64,000 nt of DNA from a bacterium (GTDB taxonomy: Bacteria > SM23-31). The DNA is taken from NCBI GenBank assembly GCA_028278455.1, contig JANQEH010000153.1, positions 1 through 64,000 of the forward strand, in the 5' to 3' direction. The notes under the pieces are model-generated. The model was not told the DNA's origin. It was given only the letters and a program-made list of their open reading frames with translations, and did no database searches. Made by a program: the position numbers and the translations under genes. This document shows positions 55,371 to 64,000 of the stretch, piece by piece; the first letter of the stretch is position 1; every line of letters begins with the position of its first letter.

Positions 55371-57966
55371 AGACAAATTCAGCGAGCCCTCCCTGCTGAC
55401 AAGATTGTTCATTAAACGGCTTTTCAGAGATGATGGTGGTATGAGGTTGGGAGATTTTACTGAGATATTCAATGATTACATCGAAACTGAAGGATGGTTC
55501 CTCGGCAGGCTCCTGTTCTATAATTATATTCTTCTATCCATTCCTCATTTTATCAGATCATCAATTTTACGGAGCTATGCAATGTTTAGAAACTATGTCA
55601 AAATCACACTCAGAAATTTTAGTAGACAGAAAGCGTATTCGCTGATCAATATTTCAGGGCTTGCAATAGGTATTACGTGTTTTATATTTATCATGATTTA
55701 TGTAAAATTTGAAGATAGTTATGATGGTTTTCATGAAAGAAGTGACAGAATATTCAGGATCAATCAGCACTGGGAGGCCTGGAATTTCAGAGGATCAAGT
55801 GATTTTGCTTCAACTAATGGAGCTATGTACAATGTTCTTACAGATGAATTCCATGAAATCGAAATGGCATTAAGGCTCCAGGGAGTTTCATCTGCTCTGA
55901 GATATGAAGAAAATTCTGTGGTTGTGAATGGAATATATGCGGATAAAGAGTTTTTCAACATATTTACTTTTCCGTTGGTCAAGGGTGATCCTAATAACAC
56001 ATTAAAAGATTCTCATACGATGGTTCTGACAAAGGATCTTGCTGTAAGACTATTTGGAGATGAAGATCCCATTGGTAAAGTTGTGCATGGTCTCAGGGGA
56101 TTGGCTATTACGGTCACCGGAGTATGTGAAAATGTACCTGAAAATTCTCATCTATACTTCGATTTTGTACTTTCATTCAGGACAATGTACTCATTGAGAA
56201 GTGATCTAGATACAAGCTGGGGAATTCTGAATTATTATAATTATATATTATTAAAGGAAGGGATTCGGTATAAGGAGTTTGAGAGCAAACTTGTACGCCT
56301 TGTCGAGAAATACCATGGGCCTGAAAGGACTGTAAGGCGTTATTTCCTCCAACCGGTAACCGATATCCATCTTGATTCCGGAATAAACTCGTGGTACGGT
56401 AATGTCAGTGACCGGAAGTATATTTATTTATTCACCACAGTTGCATTTTTGATCCTTATAATTGCAGGTGTTAATTATATAAATCTTGCGACATCCCGGG
56501 CTTCGCTAAGGGGAAGGGAGGTAGGGATCAGGAAAACCGTTGGTGCTCTCCGAAACGAGCTAATGAAACAGTTTCTGGGTGAATCTGTATTCCTGACCTT
56601 TACAGCATTTATCCTTTCATTGACTGCCGTATATACAATTTATCCTTACTTCAGAGACTTTGTAGGTATAAATATTCCGTTAGATGTACTCACTAACCCT
56701 CTTTCTTTAGCAGGCCTTACAGGTTTGATATTCTTGCTGGGCATAATATCCGGCTCATATCCATCGCTTTTACTTTCGTCATTACGACCGGTAAACGTCC
56801 TTAAAGCCGGCTCTAAAAACATATCTCCCGGAAAACGTCTAAATTTGAGAAATGTCCTTGTGGTTTTTCAATTCTTTGTATCAGTAATACTGATCGTAGC
56901 TACGATCGTTATATACAAACAGTTATCATATATAGAGAATAAGGATCTTGGTTATGACAGGAATAATATAATCACGGTCAGCATCTGGGACAGCAACAGC
57001 AGGGATAAGTACGATGTAATTAAAGAAGAACTAATCAATCACAGAAATATTTACAGTGCGTCTTTTTCCGACAGAGCCCCTCTCAGGGCATCAGAGAATA
57101 GTACAATTAGAGTAATTGATGAAAATGGTAAGACAATGAGGCTCCCTCAAACCAGTCATTTCTATGTTGATAATGATTATGTTGAAAGTTACGGTATGGA
57201 AATCATAACCGGCAGGAACTTTTCAAAAGAGTTTTCTACTGATATAGATAAAAGTGTAATAGTAAATGAAACTGTTGTAAATAGTCTCGGCCTTGAGAAT
57301 CCTGTAGGAATGAGGATATCAACTTCAAACAGTTCCGATGCAATTATAATCGGAGTTGTTAAGGATTTTCATTTTTCAACGTTCGATTTTAAAATAACTC
57401 CTGCTGTTTTTGTACCGGTTGAGAGATGGGGCAGGATTTTATCAGTTAAGATTGCCGGTAACGATATTCCTGGAACAGTCGAATATATAGAATCAACAGT
57501 TAAAACTCATATCAGTGATTTTGTTTTTAATTATCAATTCCTCGATGATCAGTTTTTAAATCTGTATTCTTCGCAGAAAAGAATGGGGAGCTTGTTTACC
57601 TTATTTTCGGTCATTGCATTATCAATTGCCTCGATAGGTCTATTGGGCCTGATCTCATTTATTGCATCACAAAAAACCAGGGAGATTGGGATCCGGAAAG
57701 TCCTCGGTGCTTCAACATCAAGAATAACGGGACTAGTTGTAAAGGAATTCATTATCCTCGTTTTTGTTTCCAGCTTTTTAGCTCTACCGGTTTCATATTT
57801 TATAATGAATAACTGGCTGAATGAATTCGTTTATAAAACAGACATTACAATCTGGAATATGATGCTTTCTGCATTGATTGTCTTTATAATTGCCGCGCTG
57901 TCAGTAATCTACCAGGTACTAAAAGCTGCAAAGGCAAATCCGGTTGATTCATTGAATTTTGAATAG
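55360..57966 (+). CDS. FtsX/MacB-type ABC permease with N-terminal prefix domain
   Basis: An 868 aa paralog. ATG at 55360 (after GAGGAAGGAT) is preferred to a TTG at 55348. The prefix (LTRLFIKRLFRDDGGMRLGDFTEIF) ends before MFRNYVKITLRN at residue 75. Coupling loops: REVGIRKTVGALRNEL and REIGIRKVLGA, where arginine replaces the usual lysine. Tail NPVDSLNFE differs from the YE ending of the other members. Downstream lies a hairpin (58001-58028). Confidence 0.9.
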   Translation: MDHRDKFSEPSLLTRLFIKRLFRDDGGMRLGDFTEIFNDYIETEGWFLGRLLFYNYILLSIPHFIRSSILRSYAMFRNYVKITLRNFSRQKAYSLINISGLAIGITCFIFIMIYVKFEDSYDGFHERSDRIFRINQHWEAWNFRGSSDFASTNGAMYNVLTDEFHEIEMALRLQGVSSALRYEENSVVVNGIYADKEFFNIFTFPLVKGDPNNTLKDSHTMVLTKDLAVRLFGDEDPIGKVVHGLRGLAITVTGVCENVPENSHLYFDFVLSFRTMYSLRSDLDTSWGILNYYNYILLKEGIRYKEFESKLVRLVEKYHGPERTVRRYFLQPVTDIHLDSGINSWYGNVSDRKYIYLFTTVAFLILIIAGVNYINLATSRASLRGREVGIRKTVGALRNELMKQFLGESVFLTFTAFILSLTAVYTIYPYFRDFVGINIPLDVLTNPLSLAGLTGLIFLLGIISGSYPSLLLSSLRPVNVLKAGSKNISPGKRLNLRNVLVVFQFFVSVILIVATIVIYKQLSYIENKDLGYDRNNIITVSIWDSNSRDKYDVIKEELINHRNIYSASFSDRAPLRASENSTIRVIDENGKTMRLPQTSHFYVDNDYVESYGMEIITGRNFSKEFSTDIDKSVIVNETVVNSLGLENPVGMRISTSNSSDAIIIGVVKDFHFSTFDFKITPAVFVPVERWGRILSVKIAGNDIPGTVEYIESTVKTHISDFVFNYQFLDDQFLNLYSSQKRMGSLFTLFSVIALSIASIGLLGLISFIASQKTREIGIRKVLGASTSRITGLVVKEFIILVFVSSFLALPVSYFIMNNWLNEFVYKTDITIWNMMLSALIVFIIAALSVIYQVLKAAKANPVDSLNFE
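55571..55584 (+). promoter_or_regulatory. Internal Shine-Dalgarno and ATG inside permease gene
   Basis: GGAG (55571-55574) lies 7 nt before the in-frame ATG at 55582. Here it spans an Arg-Ser codon pair (CGG AGC) where paralogs have glycine, so the bases are kept although the residues differ. Confidence 0.45.
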
Positions 57967-58000
57967 ATCAGCCTAGATTAGTTTCAATATCTTTGAACGT

Positions 58001-58028
58001 CAGGCGGTTGTATAAAAACAACTGCCTG
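58001..58028 (+). terminator. Possible terminator hairpin without T-tract
   Basis: CAGGCGGTTGT (58001-58011) pairs with ACAACTGCCTG (58018-58028), one G-T wobble, around a 6-nt loop, 34 nt after the permease stop. No run of T follows, so termination is uncertain. Confidence 0.45.
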
Positions 58029-58119
58029 CTTCATGTAATCACCTCTTTAAGCTTTAAATAAACTTAGATGGTTTTTGACCGTATATTACCTTATTCGAAA
58101 TAATAAAAACAGGGATGTT

Positions 58120-59469
58120 ATGAAAAAGAACCTTGTATTATTTTATCTGCTCATTTCTTCTGCAGCTATAATATTAGGATCAGCTTATGCGTGTGCACAG
58201 GACTATTATCCCGGAAGAGAGTGGGAAAATATAGGCGATCCTGCTTCTATTGGGTATTCTGCAGAAAAACTTGAGGCGGTTCAGCAATATTCAAGTACAA
58301 TTTCAACAGCGGCCTTGGTAGTTCTTGTGAATGGTAAAATATTAACGGAATTTGGTGAAGTTAACAGGAAATTTCTGACCCATTCTGTCAGAAAGAGTTT
58401 TCTGAGTGCATTGTATGCAAAATATGTAAATGATGGTACTATAGATCTGGACAAAACACTGGGGGATCTTGGTATCGACGATGAGCCTCCCTTGAGTGAT
58501 CTGGAGAAAAGAGCAACCATCAGAGATTGTATGAAAGCAAGATCGGGTGTTTACCATACTGCTGAGGCTGAATCACACGGAATGCACGAATTAAAACCGG
58601 AACGAAATTCACTGAATCCAGGAACATTTTGGCTTTATAATAACTGGGATTTCAATGTGCTGGGCACTATCTTCGAGAATCTTACCGGAAAAAATATTTT
58701 TCTTGCGTTGAAAGAAGATATCGCCGGTCCGATAGGAATGGAGCATTATTCACTTGAAGACGACAGGAGCTATAAAACCAATCGTTCTATACATGAGGCT
58801 TACATGTTTGTGATCTCTGCCAGGGACATGGCAAGATTCGGACTGCTTTTTCTTCGTAAGGGGATTTGGGACGATATACAGGTGATTCCTCCTGAATGGA
58901 TAAAAGAGACAACAGCTTATAGCTCTGATGCTACTGTATACCGAAGAGATGGTTACGGATATATGTGGTGGGCGGCCAAGGATAACAACCGGTTCCCGCA
59001 TTTCCCTATTGTGAGCCTTCCGGAAGGAACGTATTCTGCCCGAGGGGCATACGGCCAGTATATCCTTGTAATACCTGATTTTGATATGGTCATAGTCCAC
59101 AGGGTGAACTCATTCGAAAGGGGCAATTACGTTTATCCCGCTCAGTTCGGAATGCTTGTTAGAAAGATCATCGAAGCTGGACCTCACGCTGATAAACCGC
59201 TTCCAGTACCAAGTAAGTCAGAACGAGAGATGCTGGAAGGATTATATACCCTGGATCAAGAAAGTAATATTTCTATTACATACGAAAACGGCAGTTTGTA
59301 TTTTGAACTTACAGGCAGACCAAAGGAAGAAATAACATTTGTCAGCGATAATCTGTTCTTTACTATGCGGTCGGGTTTAAAGGTCAGGGTAAGCAGAGAT
59401 GAAAACGATCGCATAAACAGTTTGATTATTTATCAGCCTGACGGACTTCATAAAGCCCGAAAAAACTGA
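58120..59469 (+). CDS. Exported serine hydrolase, beta-lactamase family
   Basis: A 449 aa class C beta-lactamase-like hydrolase (PF00144). A signal peptide ends near SAYACAQ. The catalytic S89-V-R-K92 tetrad is in LTHSVRKSFLSAL; the YxN motif is in WLYNNWDFNVLG; the third motif region is VIVHRVNS. After residue 380 an extra beta domain (LEGLYTLDQESNISITYENGSLYFELTG) resembles the C-terminal barrel of esterase EstB-type or DUF3471-containing relatives. ATG at 58120 has AGGG upstream and a clean signal, unlike an in-frame start at 58075. Likely a peptidase or esterase; substrate unknown. Confidence 0.87.
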   Translation: MKKNLVLFYLLISSAAIILGSAYACAQDYYPGREWENIGDPASIGYSAEKLEAVQQYSSTISTAALVVLVNGKILTEFGEVNRKFLTHSVRKSFLSALYAKYVNDGTIDLDKTLGDLGIDDEPPLSDLEKRATIRDCMKARSGVYHTAEAESHGMHELKPERNSLNPGTFWLYNNWDFNVLGTIFENLTGKNIFLALKEDIAGPIGMEHYSLEDDRSYKTNRSIHEAYMFVISARDMARFGLLFLRKGIWDDIQVIPPEWIKETTAYSSDATVYRRDGYGYMWWAAKDNNRFPHFPIVSLPEGTYSARGAYGQYILVIPDFDMVIVHRVNSFERGNYVYPAQFGMLVRKIIEAGPHADKPLPVPSKSEREMLEGLYTLDQESNISITYENGSLYFELTGRPKEEITFVSDNLFFTMRSGLKVRVSRDENDRINSLIIYQPDGLHKARKN

Positions 59470-59635
59470 ACCTCCCGCTTTGAAATATCCAGAATTGCTA
59501 TAGAATGTCAAAATGTCGATATTTTAGACTATACCCTCCTATATATTATTCTGACCGGAATAAATATATTTGTAACTTGGATTCTCACGATAACAAGATC
59601 TCAGAAGAAAGTACAAGGTTGAAAAAGCCCTCATC

Positions 59636-59731
59636 AGTTTAATTATTATTCGTTTTGTGAAAAACGTTTGAAACTTAGTTATTCACAAAGCGTATACTTA
59701 TGTAATTCACAAAACGAATAATAATTAAACT
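59636..59731. promoter_or_regulatory. Large inverted repeat with 26-bp perfect arms before PadR gene
   Basis: Left arm 59636-59661 and right arm 59706-59731 are exact reverse complements over 26 bp, separated by 44 bp. A third copy of the arm's core, TTCACAAAGCG (59682-59692; arm core TTCACAAAACG), lies in between. The right arm ends 30 bp before the PadR ATG. This is best read as a multi-site operator for the PadR protein; a cruciform or a small mobile element are alternatives. The upstream part of the 59470-59761 gap shows nothing else. Confidence 0.6.
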
Positions 59732-59761
59732 CAGTTGTCTTATTCAAACTCCGGGATATAA

Positions 59762-60082
59762 ATGGAACTCCTATCAAGAAAAGAAGAACTCATTCTCCTG
59801 GCCATATGGAAGCTAAGGGAGAATGCCTATGGTATTACAATCAGGGATGAACTCGAGGATTCAATAGGTGTGAATTGGTTGTTCGGATCGATCTATACTC
59901 CGTTGAATCAGCTATTTAATAAGGGGCTTATCTCGCGTCAGGAGGGGGAGACAACTTCTGAAAGAGGCGGGCGTCCCAAAGTATTTTTCAGACTTACACC
60001 TAAGGGCAAAGAAGCTCTCGCCAGAATTAAAGAACTTAATTCTGCATTATGGACTGAAGTACCTCCAATAACCTTAAAATAG
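59762..60082 (+). CDS. PadR family transcriptional regulator
   Basis: A 106 aa winged-helix regulator (MELLSRKEELILLAIWKLRENAYGITI) with FGSIYTPLNQLFNKGLI and wing ERGGRPKVFFRLTPKG. One base separates its stop from the permease start. The very long inverted repeat in its promoter is the strongest candidate self-operator of the six modules. Confidence 0.92.
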   Translation: MELLSRKEELILLAIWKLRENAYGITIRDELEDSIGVNWLFGSIYTPLNQLFNKGLISRQEGETTSERGGRPKVFFRLTPKGKEALARIKELNSALWTEVPPITLK

Positions 60083-60083
60083 T

Positions 60084-62702
60084 ATGAATAAAATGGGATC
60101 GACAAAGACTAAACCTCCAAAGATAGCTGAAAATCTGCTTGATTTTTTACTGCTGACGTCTGAAGAGTTCGGCGCTCTCGGGGATTATGAGGAGCAGTAT
60201 AATAGGATCGCAGAGAATAGGGGAGAAGCTTCTGCAGTCATATGGTACTGGATCCAGGTTGTATTGTCTTTCCCGGTTTTCCTGTATAACTCGATTTATG
60301 GGAGCATGATAATGATTAAAAACTACCTGAAAGTTGCCCTGAGAAATATGAAAAGGCAGAAGTCATTTTCAATCATTAATATAATTGGACTTGCAGCAGG
60401 TATGGCGGGTTTTATTTTTTTTGCTATGTCAGGTGCAACGAAACTCAACTCGGATAACTTCCACAAAAATGCTGACAGAATGTACGGAGTTGTCCAGGTA
60501 CTGCCATCTGAAACGGAAGTTGAAGAACACAATGCATTTACTCCTGTACCACTTTTACCTGCCATTCTCGATGAATACCCGGAAGCGGAAGCAGGTATGA
60601 GGATCATGCCTGCAGGCAGGGTTACACTTTCAAGAAAAGAGAACAGTTTCTATGAAAGTGGAGTCTTGTTTGTCGATCAGAATTTCTTTGACTTTTTCAA
60701 TTTCAAGCTTATTAACGGCAATCCCGGTTCAGTGTTTTCACAACCGCATTCTATTGTTCTGAATGAAAAAATGGTTATCAAATATTTTGGTGATGAAGAT
60801 CCGCTCGGGAAAGTTATTACAATTGGAAATGACCTGAATCTAACAGTAACCGGAGTAGCAGAAGATTTTCCGAGAACTACCTCAATACGCTATGAATTCC
60901 TGGTGCCAATAGAAGCGGCGCGTTCAATAACCGGTGGAATGCAAAATTGGGATCAAAGGAAGGTTTTTTCAATGGTTATGCTCTCAGAAAACACAGAAAG
61001 AAAGGATTTCGAATCTAAACTTGGTTCTCTAAGAGCAAGATATAATAATGAAGTTCAGGATATGCCTAATAAACTGTACCTTTTCCCGTTCCTTGATTTC
61101 AGGCTCCATGGTGGAGAGATCGAATCGATAATAAATCCATCTCCCGCGGGAATCGTGTATGTAACGATTATTATGGGAAGTCTTCTTCTGGTCATAGTAA
61201 GTATCAATTTCATAAATCTCTCTATCGCCCGATATATGTACCGGACAAAAGAGATTGGATTAAGAAAGGTCGTCGGCGCACGAAGAGGACAGCTTTTCAG
61301 GCAGTTCATAGGAGAATCGCTATTAATGTCCCTGATAGCAATACCTTTCTCGATATTGATTTATGAAACGATTCAGCCGTTGATAACCTCATTACTCGGT
61401 GGTATATCCAATATCGGAATGATCTCGAACCAGTCAAATTCTATAATAAACTATCCCTTCATGCTGAAATACCTGCTGGGTGCAGCTTTAATAGTCGGAT
61501 TTTTTTCAGGGTACTACCCGGCGCTGGTATTATCAAAATTTCAGCCGGTAGATGTGATCGGAGGTAAGACCTCTACTGCAAGGAACAAAGGAAGGGGAAG
61601 AAAGTTGATGATTATTCTGCAGTTTTCATTCTCGATATTATTTATACTGATTGCAGGTGTAATGCGAAACCAGGCTGGTGAGATTTTCAGATCGGATTTC
61701 GGATATAACAGGGAAAATGTTGCCTTCGTGCGGATAGCATCAGAGATAAGGACAGATTATAATGCTATCAACAGTGAACTCTCAAAGAATCCGGGTATCT
61801 TACATTCATCAGCATGTGGTGAGGTGCCGTTTATATGGGCACCAAAAGTTGAGGCGATCCCGGAGAATAATGAAGACAATGCGATTTCGCTAAATGCATA
61901 TTCTGTGGACTATGATTTTATAGAGGTGATGGAAATCGAGATTCTGGAGGGCAGGAGTTTTGTCAGAGAGAGGGGAGATGAAAACAGCTTCATAATTAAT
62001 AAATCGGCGGCAGAAAAGCTGAAATGGACGAATCCTCTGGGAAAGCAGCTTGAGTTTCATGGAAAAGTCGGTACAATTATCGGAGTTGCTGATGATTTCA
62101 TATTCACTGATATCGTATTCGAGATACCGAACTCGGTATTATACCTTGGCAGTGACAATCTGAACTGCCTGGTAATGAAATTTTCAGCCGGAACTGATTT
62201 TAGTAAGCTTAAAGACAGTATGAAAAAGTCATGGACAGATATGGTCCCGAATGTTCCTTTCGAGGCCTTCACAATGGAAGAGTATTTCAGGGGATTTTTC
62301 GGTGTGGCCGATTCGGTTGTCGGACTCATTAACGTAATCGGTTTTACGGCAATGCTGTTCTCTGTTCTGGGGCTTCTCGGTGTATCTTCTTATCTTGTCG
62401 AAAAACGTACAAAGGAAGTAGGGATCAGGAAAGTACTCGGCGCTACTAATTTCAGTTCTATATGGGTGCTTATCAGAGAATTCGTCATCCTTGTGGTCAT
62501 TTCTTATAGTATTGCTTCAATTCTGATCTTCATCGGTTGGAAAAAGGTGCTTGAATTAGGATTGCTGTTTATTACGGATATCGATCCGGCAGTTTATCTT
62601 ATCGCTGCGATAGTCTCAATTGCATCAGCTGTTATTGCGGTTACTTCCCAGACAATAAAAGCAGTGAGAACCAATCCGGTCGATTCACTCCGGTACGAAT
62701 AA
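60084..62702 (+). CDS. FtsX/MacB-type ABC permease with N-terminal prefix domain
   Basis: An 872 aa paralog, somewhat divergent. Prefix IAENLLDFLLLTSEEFGALGDYEEQY; core from MIKNYLKVALRN at residue 77. The first membrane segment region is AAGMAGFIFFAMSG instead of the usual IGITCxxxIxLYV. Coupling loops: KEIGLRKVVGARRGQL and KEVGIRKVLGA. Tail NPVDSLRYE. The downstream gene begins 36 nt later on the same strand and may be co-transcribed. Confidence 0.9.
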   Translation: MNKMGSTKTKPPKIAENLLDFLLLTSEEFGALGDYEEQYNRIAENRGEASAVIWYWIQVVLSFPVFLYNSIYGSMIMIKNYLKVALRNMKRQKSFSIINIIGLAAGMAGFIFFAMSGATKLNSDNFHKNADRMYGVVQVLPSETEVEEHNAFTPVPLLPAILDEYPEAEAGMRIMPAGRVTLSRKENSFYESGVLFVDQNFFDFFNFKLINGNPGSVFSQPHSIVLNEKMVIKYFGDEDPLGKVITIGNDLNLTVTGVAEDFPRTTSIRYEFLVPIEAARSITGGMQNWDQRKVFSMVMLSENTERKDFESKLGSLRARYNNEVQDMPNKLYLFPFLDFRLHGGEIESIINPSPAGIVYVTIIMGSLLLVIVSINFINLSIARYMYRTKEIGLRKVVGARRGQLFRQFIGESLLMSLIAIPFSILIYETIQPLITSLLGGISNIGMISNQSNSIINYPFMLKYLLGAALIVGFFSGYYPALVLSKFQPVDVIGGKTSTARNKGRGRKLMIILQFSFSILFILIAGVMRNQAGEIFRSDFGYNRENVAFVRIASEIRTDYNAINSELSKNPGILHSSACGEVPFIWAPKVEAIPENNEDNAISLNAYSVDYDFIEVMEIEILEGRSFVRERGDENSFIINKSAAEKLKWTNPLGKQLEFHGKVGTIIGVADDFIFTDIVFEIPNSVLYLGSDNLNCLVMKFSAGTDFSKLKDSMKKSWTDMVPNVPFEAFTMEEYFRGFFGVADSVVGLINVIGFTAMLFSVLGLLGVSSYLVEKRTKEVGIRKVLGATNFSSIWVLIREFVILVVISYSIASILIFIGWKKVLELGLLFITDIDPAVYLIAAIVSIASAVIAVTSQTIKAVRTNPVDSLRYE
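60300..60314 (+). promoter_or_regulatory. Internal Shine-Dalgarno and ATG inside permease gene
   Basis: GGGAG (60300-60304) lies 7 nt before the in-frame ATG at 60312, while the annotated start at 60084 has no visible Shine-Dalgarno. Confidence 0.45.
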
Positions 62703-62738
62703 AAACTAAAACTGGAGCAATTAAGTATTAACATACAG

Positions 62739-64000
62739 ATGTTCTACAGGTATCATTTTGTCAAAATTACAATATTGACATTCACGTTTATACTCAGTTC
62801 CAGTCTGGTTCGGGGACAGAATACAACTGCGGATTTAGTCTGGGATGTTCAGGTTAATGGAGGTATATTATATCATAATATCAATTCCTTATCTTTTTCG
62901 GGAAAAGTAAAAGTCTTCAGTTATTTGGGGCATAATTTTCTCAATATTACAACCATTCCATATCTGGAAGAGTATTTCTTCGAAGGATTTTGGATTAAAC
63001 CGGATTCAATAAGAATTTCCGTAAAAGCACATCGTAGTTACAAAGCAGAATTGTTTAGTAATGATACATCGGTATTCAAGTCAAAGTATTATGACGTAGA
63101 AACAGGTAGAGGCCTTTTAGGTAAATTTCCGCTTCCCGATCCAATGCGGTATACCTATGATGAAAGCCTTGTAGAGTCAAAGGTTAGTGAAAGGTTGAGG
63201 GCTCACGGAATTGAAAACACATGGCCTGTTTTTCCTTTTGCTGCAGGAGCAGATTCTCTATATAATTATAAGAAAACCGGTGAGATCACGGTTAACGGAA
63301 GAAAGGTTATTGAGCTGAGTGTATCCCCGAAATACAGTGATATACCAGGGGTAATCGGCATTTTCAGGATCGATGATGCAGAGAAGCATATAGTCAATTC
63401 CCGTTACAGGTTCAATGAGTCGGCGAAGATCAAGGATGCAGACCTGGCCGATTTGAGAAAACAGAATAAATTCATGGGCAGCCTTATCTCGATAGATGAA
63501 GATTTTATTGTTGAATCAAATAAAGGATTGTTCCACTCCGTTTATTGGCTTCCTATCGAAAGCAGGGAAGATATCTTCATGACATTCTGGGGGATCAAGG
63601 GAAGGATCTGCAGGCACATCGAATATCAATCGTACGAGATCAATCCTGATCTGACCTTACTATTAAATATTAAGAATATTGATTTTCAGATCGACAGCAG
63701 CTTTGAGGCGAGTGTTTTTGAGGACAGTGGAGAATTAATCGAATTGAGTAATGATGAGGAAACAGAAATTGTATTTGACTCGGAGAATTATTTTAAATCA
63801 GCGGACATGAATGTTGAATTATTCGATTCTGATAACATATCGCAAAATGCAAACGAACTTATTTTCGACAGGTATTCAAATATGACTGCATTGAAAATAA
63901 GTAAAAGGCTGACTGAATATGCCGGATACAACCGTGTTGAAGGTTTTCGGTTGAATCTTAGTGCGAGTGTTCACAATCCGATAATAGACAATTCTATATT
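62739..64000 (+). CDS. Secreted protein resembling DUF5686, partial at 3' end
   Basis: An open frame from ATG at 62739 to the window edge (420 codons, no stop). Signal peptide ILTFTFILSSSLVRGQ. The segment FPFAAGADSLYNYKKTG-EITVNGRKVIELSV, followed by GVIGIFRIDDAEKHIVNSRYRFNE and HSVYWLPIESREDIFMTFWGIKG, resembles the middle of DUF5686 proteins, which end in an outer-membrane barrel that would lie beyond the window. The typical N-terminal CarboxypepD-like domain is not evident. It starts 36 nt after the permease, so it may belong to that operon. Confidence 0.6.
   Translation, partial: MFYRYHFVKITILTFTFILSSSLVRGQNTTADLVWDVQVNGGILYHNINSLSFSGKVKVFSYLGHNFLNITTIPYLEEYFFEGFWIKPDSIRISVKAHRSYKAELFSNDTSVFKSKYYDVETGRGLLGKFPLPDPMRYTYDESLVESKVSERLRAHGIENTWPVFPFAAGADSLYNYKKTGEITVNGRKVIELSVSPKYSDIPGVIGIFRIDDAEKHIVNSRYRFNESAKIKDADLADLRKQNKFMGSLISIDEDFIVESNKGLFHSVYWLPIESREDIFMTFWGIKGRICRHIEYQSYEINPDLTLLLNIKNIDFQIDSSFEASVFEDSGELIELSNDEETEIVFDSENYFKSADMNVELFDSDNISQNANELIFDRYSNMTALKISKRLTEYAGYNRVEGFRLNLSASVHNPIIDNSI

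Noticed and set aside
58001-58028. Confident rho-independent terminator after the permease at 55360
   Set aside because: The hairpin is good but no T-tract follows, so it is listed only as possible.
59636-59731. Miniature transposable element with 26-bp terminal repeats
   Set aside because: No target-site duplication flanks the arms, and a third copy of the arm core lies inside, in line with a regulator gene start; operator fits better, though not proven.

Overview
The window is 64 kb of a moderately AT-rich bacterial chromosome from a Gram-negative organism with an outer membrane: it carries a TonB-dependent receptor, outer-membrane barrel candidates and many lipoproteins. PadR regulators paired with long FtsX/MacB-type permeases ending in (A/S)NPVxSLxYE, PD40 propeller lipoproteins, a DUF5916 protein, a class II photolyase and a CarboxypepD-reg TonB receptor together suggest the Fibrobacterota-Chlorobiota-Bacteroidota group or an uncultured neighbour (Marinimicrobia, KSB1, Zixibacteria or Aminicenantes-like). 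The phylum cannot be fixed from these genes. Shine-Dalgarno sequences are used. No rRNA, tRNA, CRISPR array or insertion sequence was seen.

Layout. (1) 1-14,675 and again 45,934-48,892 and 55,035-62,702: PadR-FtsX modules. Six small PadR regulators each sit directly upstream of one or two 857-876 aa permeases (seven complete, plus the tail of an eighth at 1-224). None has an ABC ATPase gene beside it. Several PadR genes are preceded by palindromes that look like self-operators, most strikingly a 28-bp perfect palindrome (6005-6032), a cluster of three palindromes (54956-55009) and an inverted repeat with 26-bp arms (59636-59731). Every permease starts with a 70-76 residue prefix domain followed by an internal ATG, and in six of seven that ATG has its own Shine-Dalgarno-like sequence.

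(2) 9,099-11,571, minus strand: a compact type II restriction-modification cassette inserted between two modules. It encodes a Dcm/M.EcoRII-like C5-cytosine methyltransferase, an EcoRII-C-like nuclease and a helix-hairpin-helix Fe-S glycosylase that looks like a T:G mismatch repair enzyme taking the role Vsr has in enterobacteria.

(3) 14,817-33,469, minus strand: an apparent operon of about 18 genes. It contains 14 paralogous secreted PD40 beta-propeller genes (15 propeller units, one gene being a double), interrupted by a DUF5916 barrel protein and an esterase, and ends with two small proteins with twin-arginine-like signals. A LytTR response regulator and a LytS-type kinase lie just upstream on the same strand (33,608-35,512). 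The order of propeller subfamilies repeats, which points to block duplication.

(4) 35,740-45,627, plus strand: a small beta-barrel-like protein, a Dcp-type M3 peptidase lipoprotein, a small CxxC membrane protein with no normal start codon, a TonB receptor, an amidohydrolase lipoprotein, a degenerate repeat array, a hypothetical lipoprotein and a radical SAM protein.

(5) 49,033-59,469: diaminopimelate decarboxylase, class II photolyase (convergent with it), a 980 aa BNR/sortilin-like secreted protein and a serine hydrolase, between further PadR-FtsX modules. The window ends inside a secreted protein resembling DUF5686 (62,739 onward).
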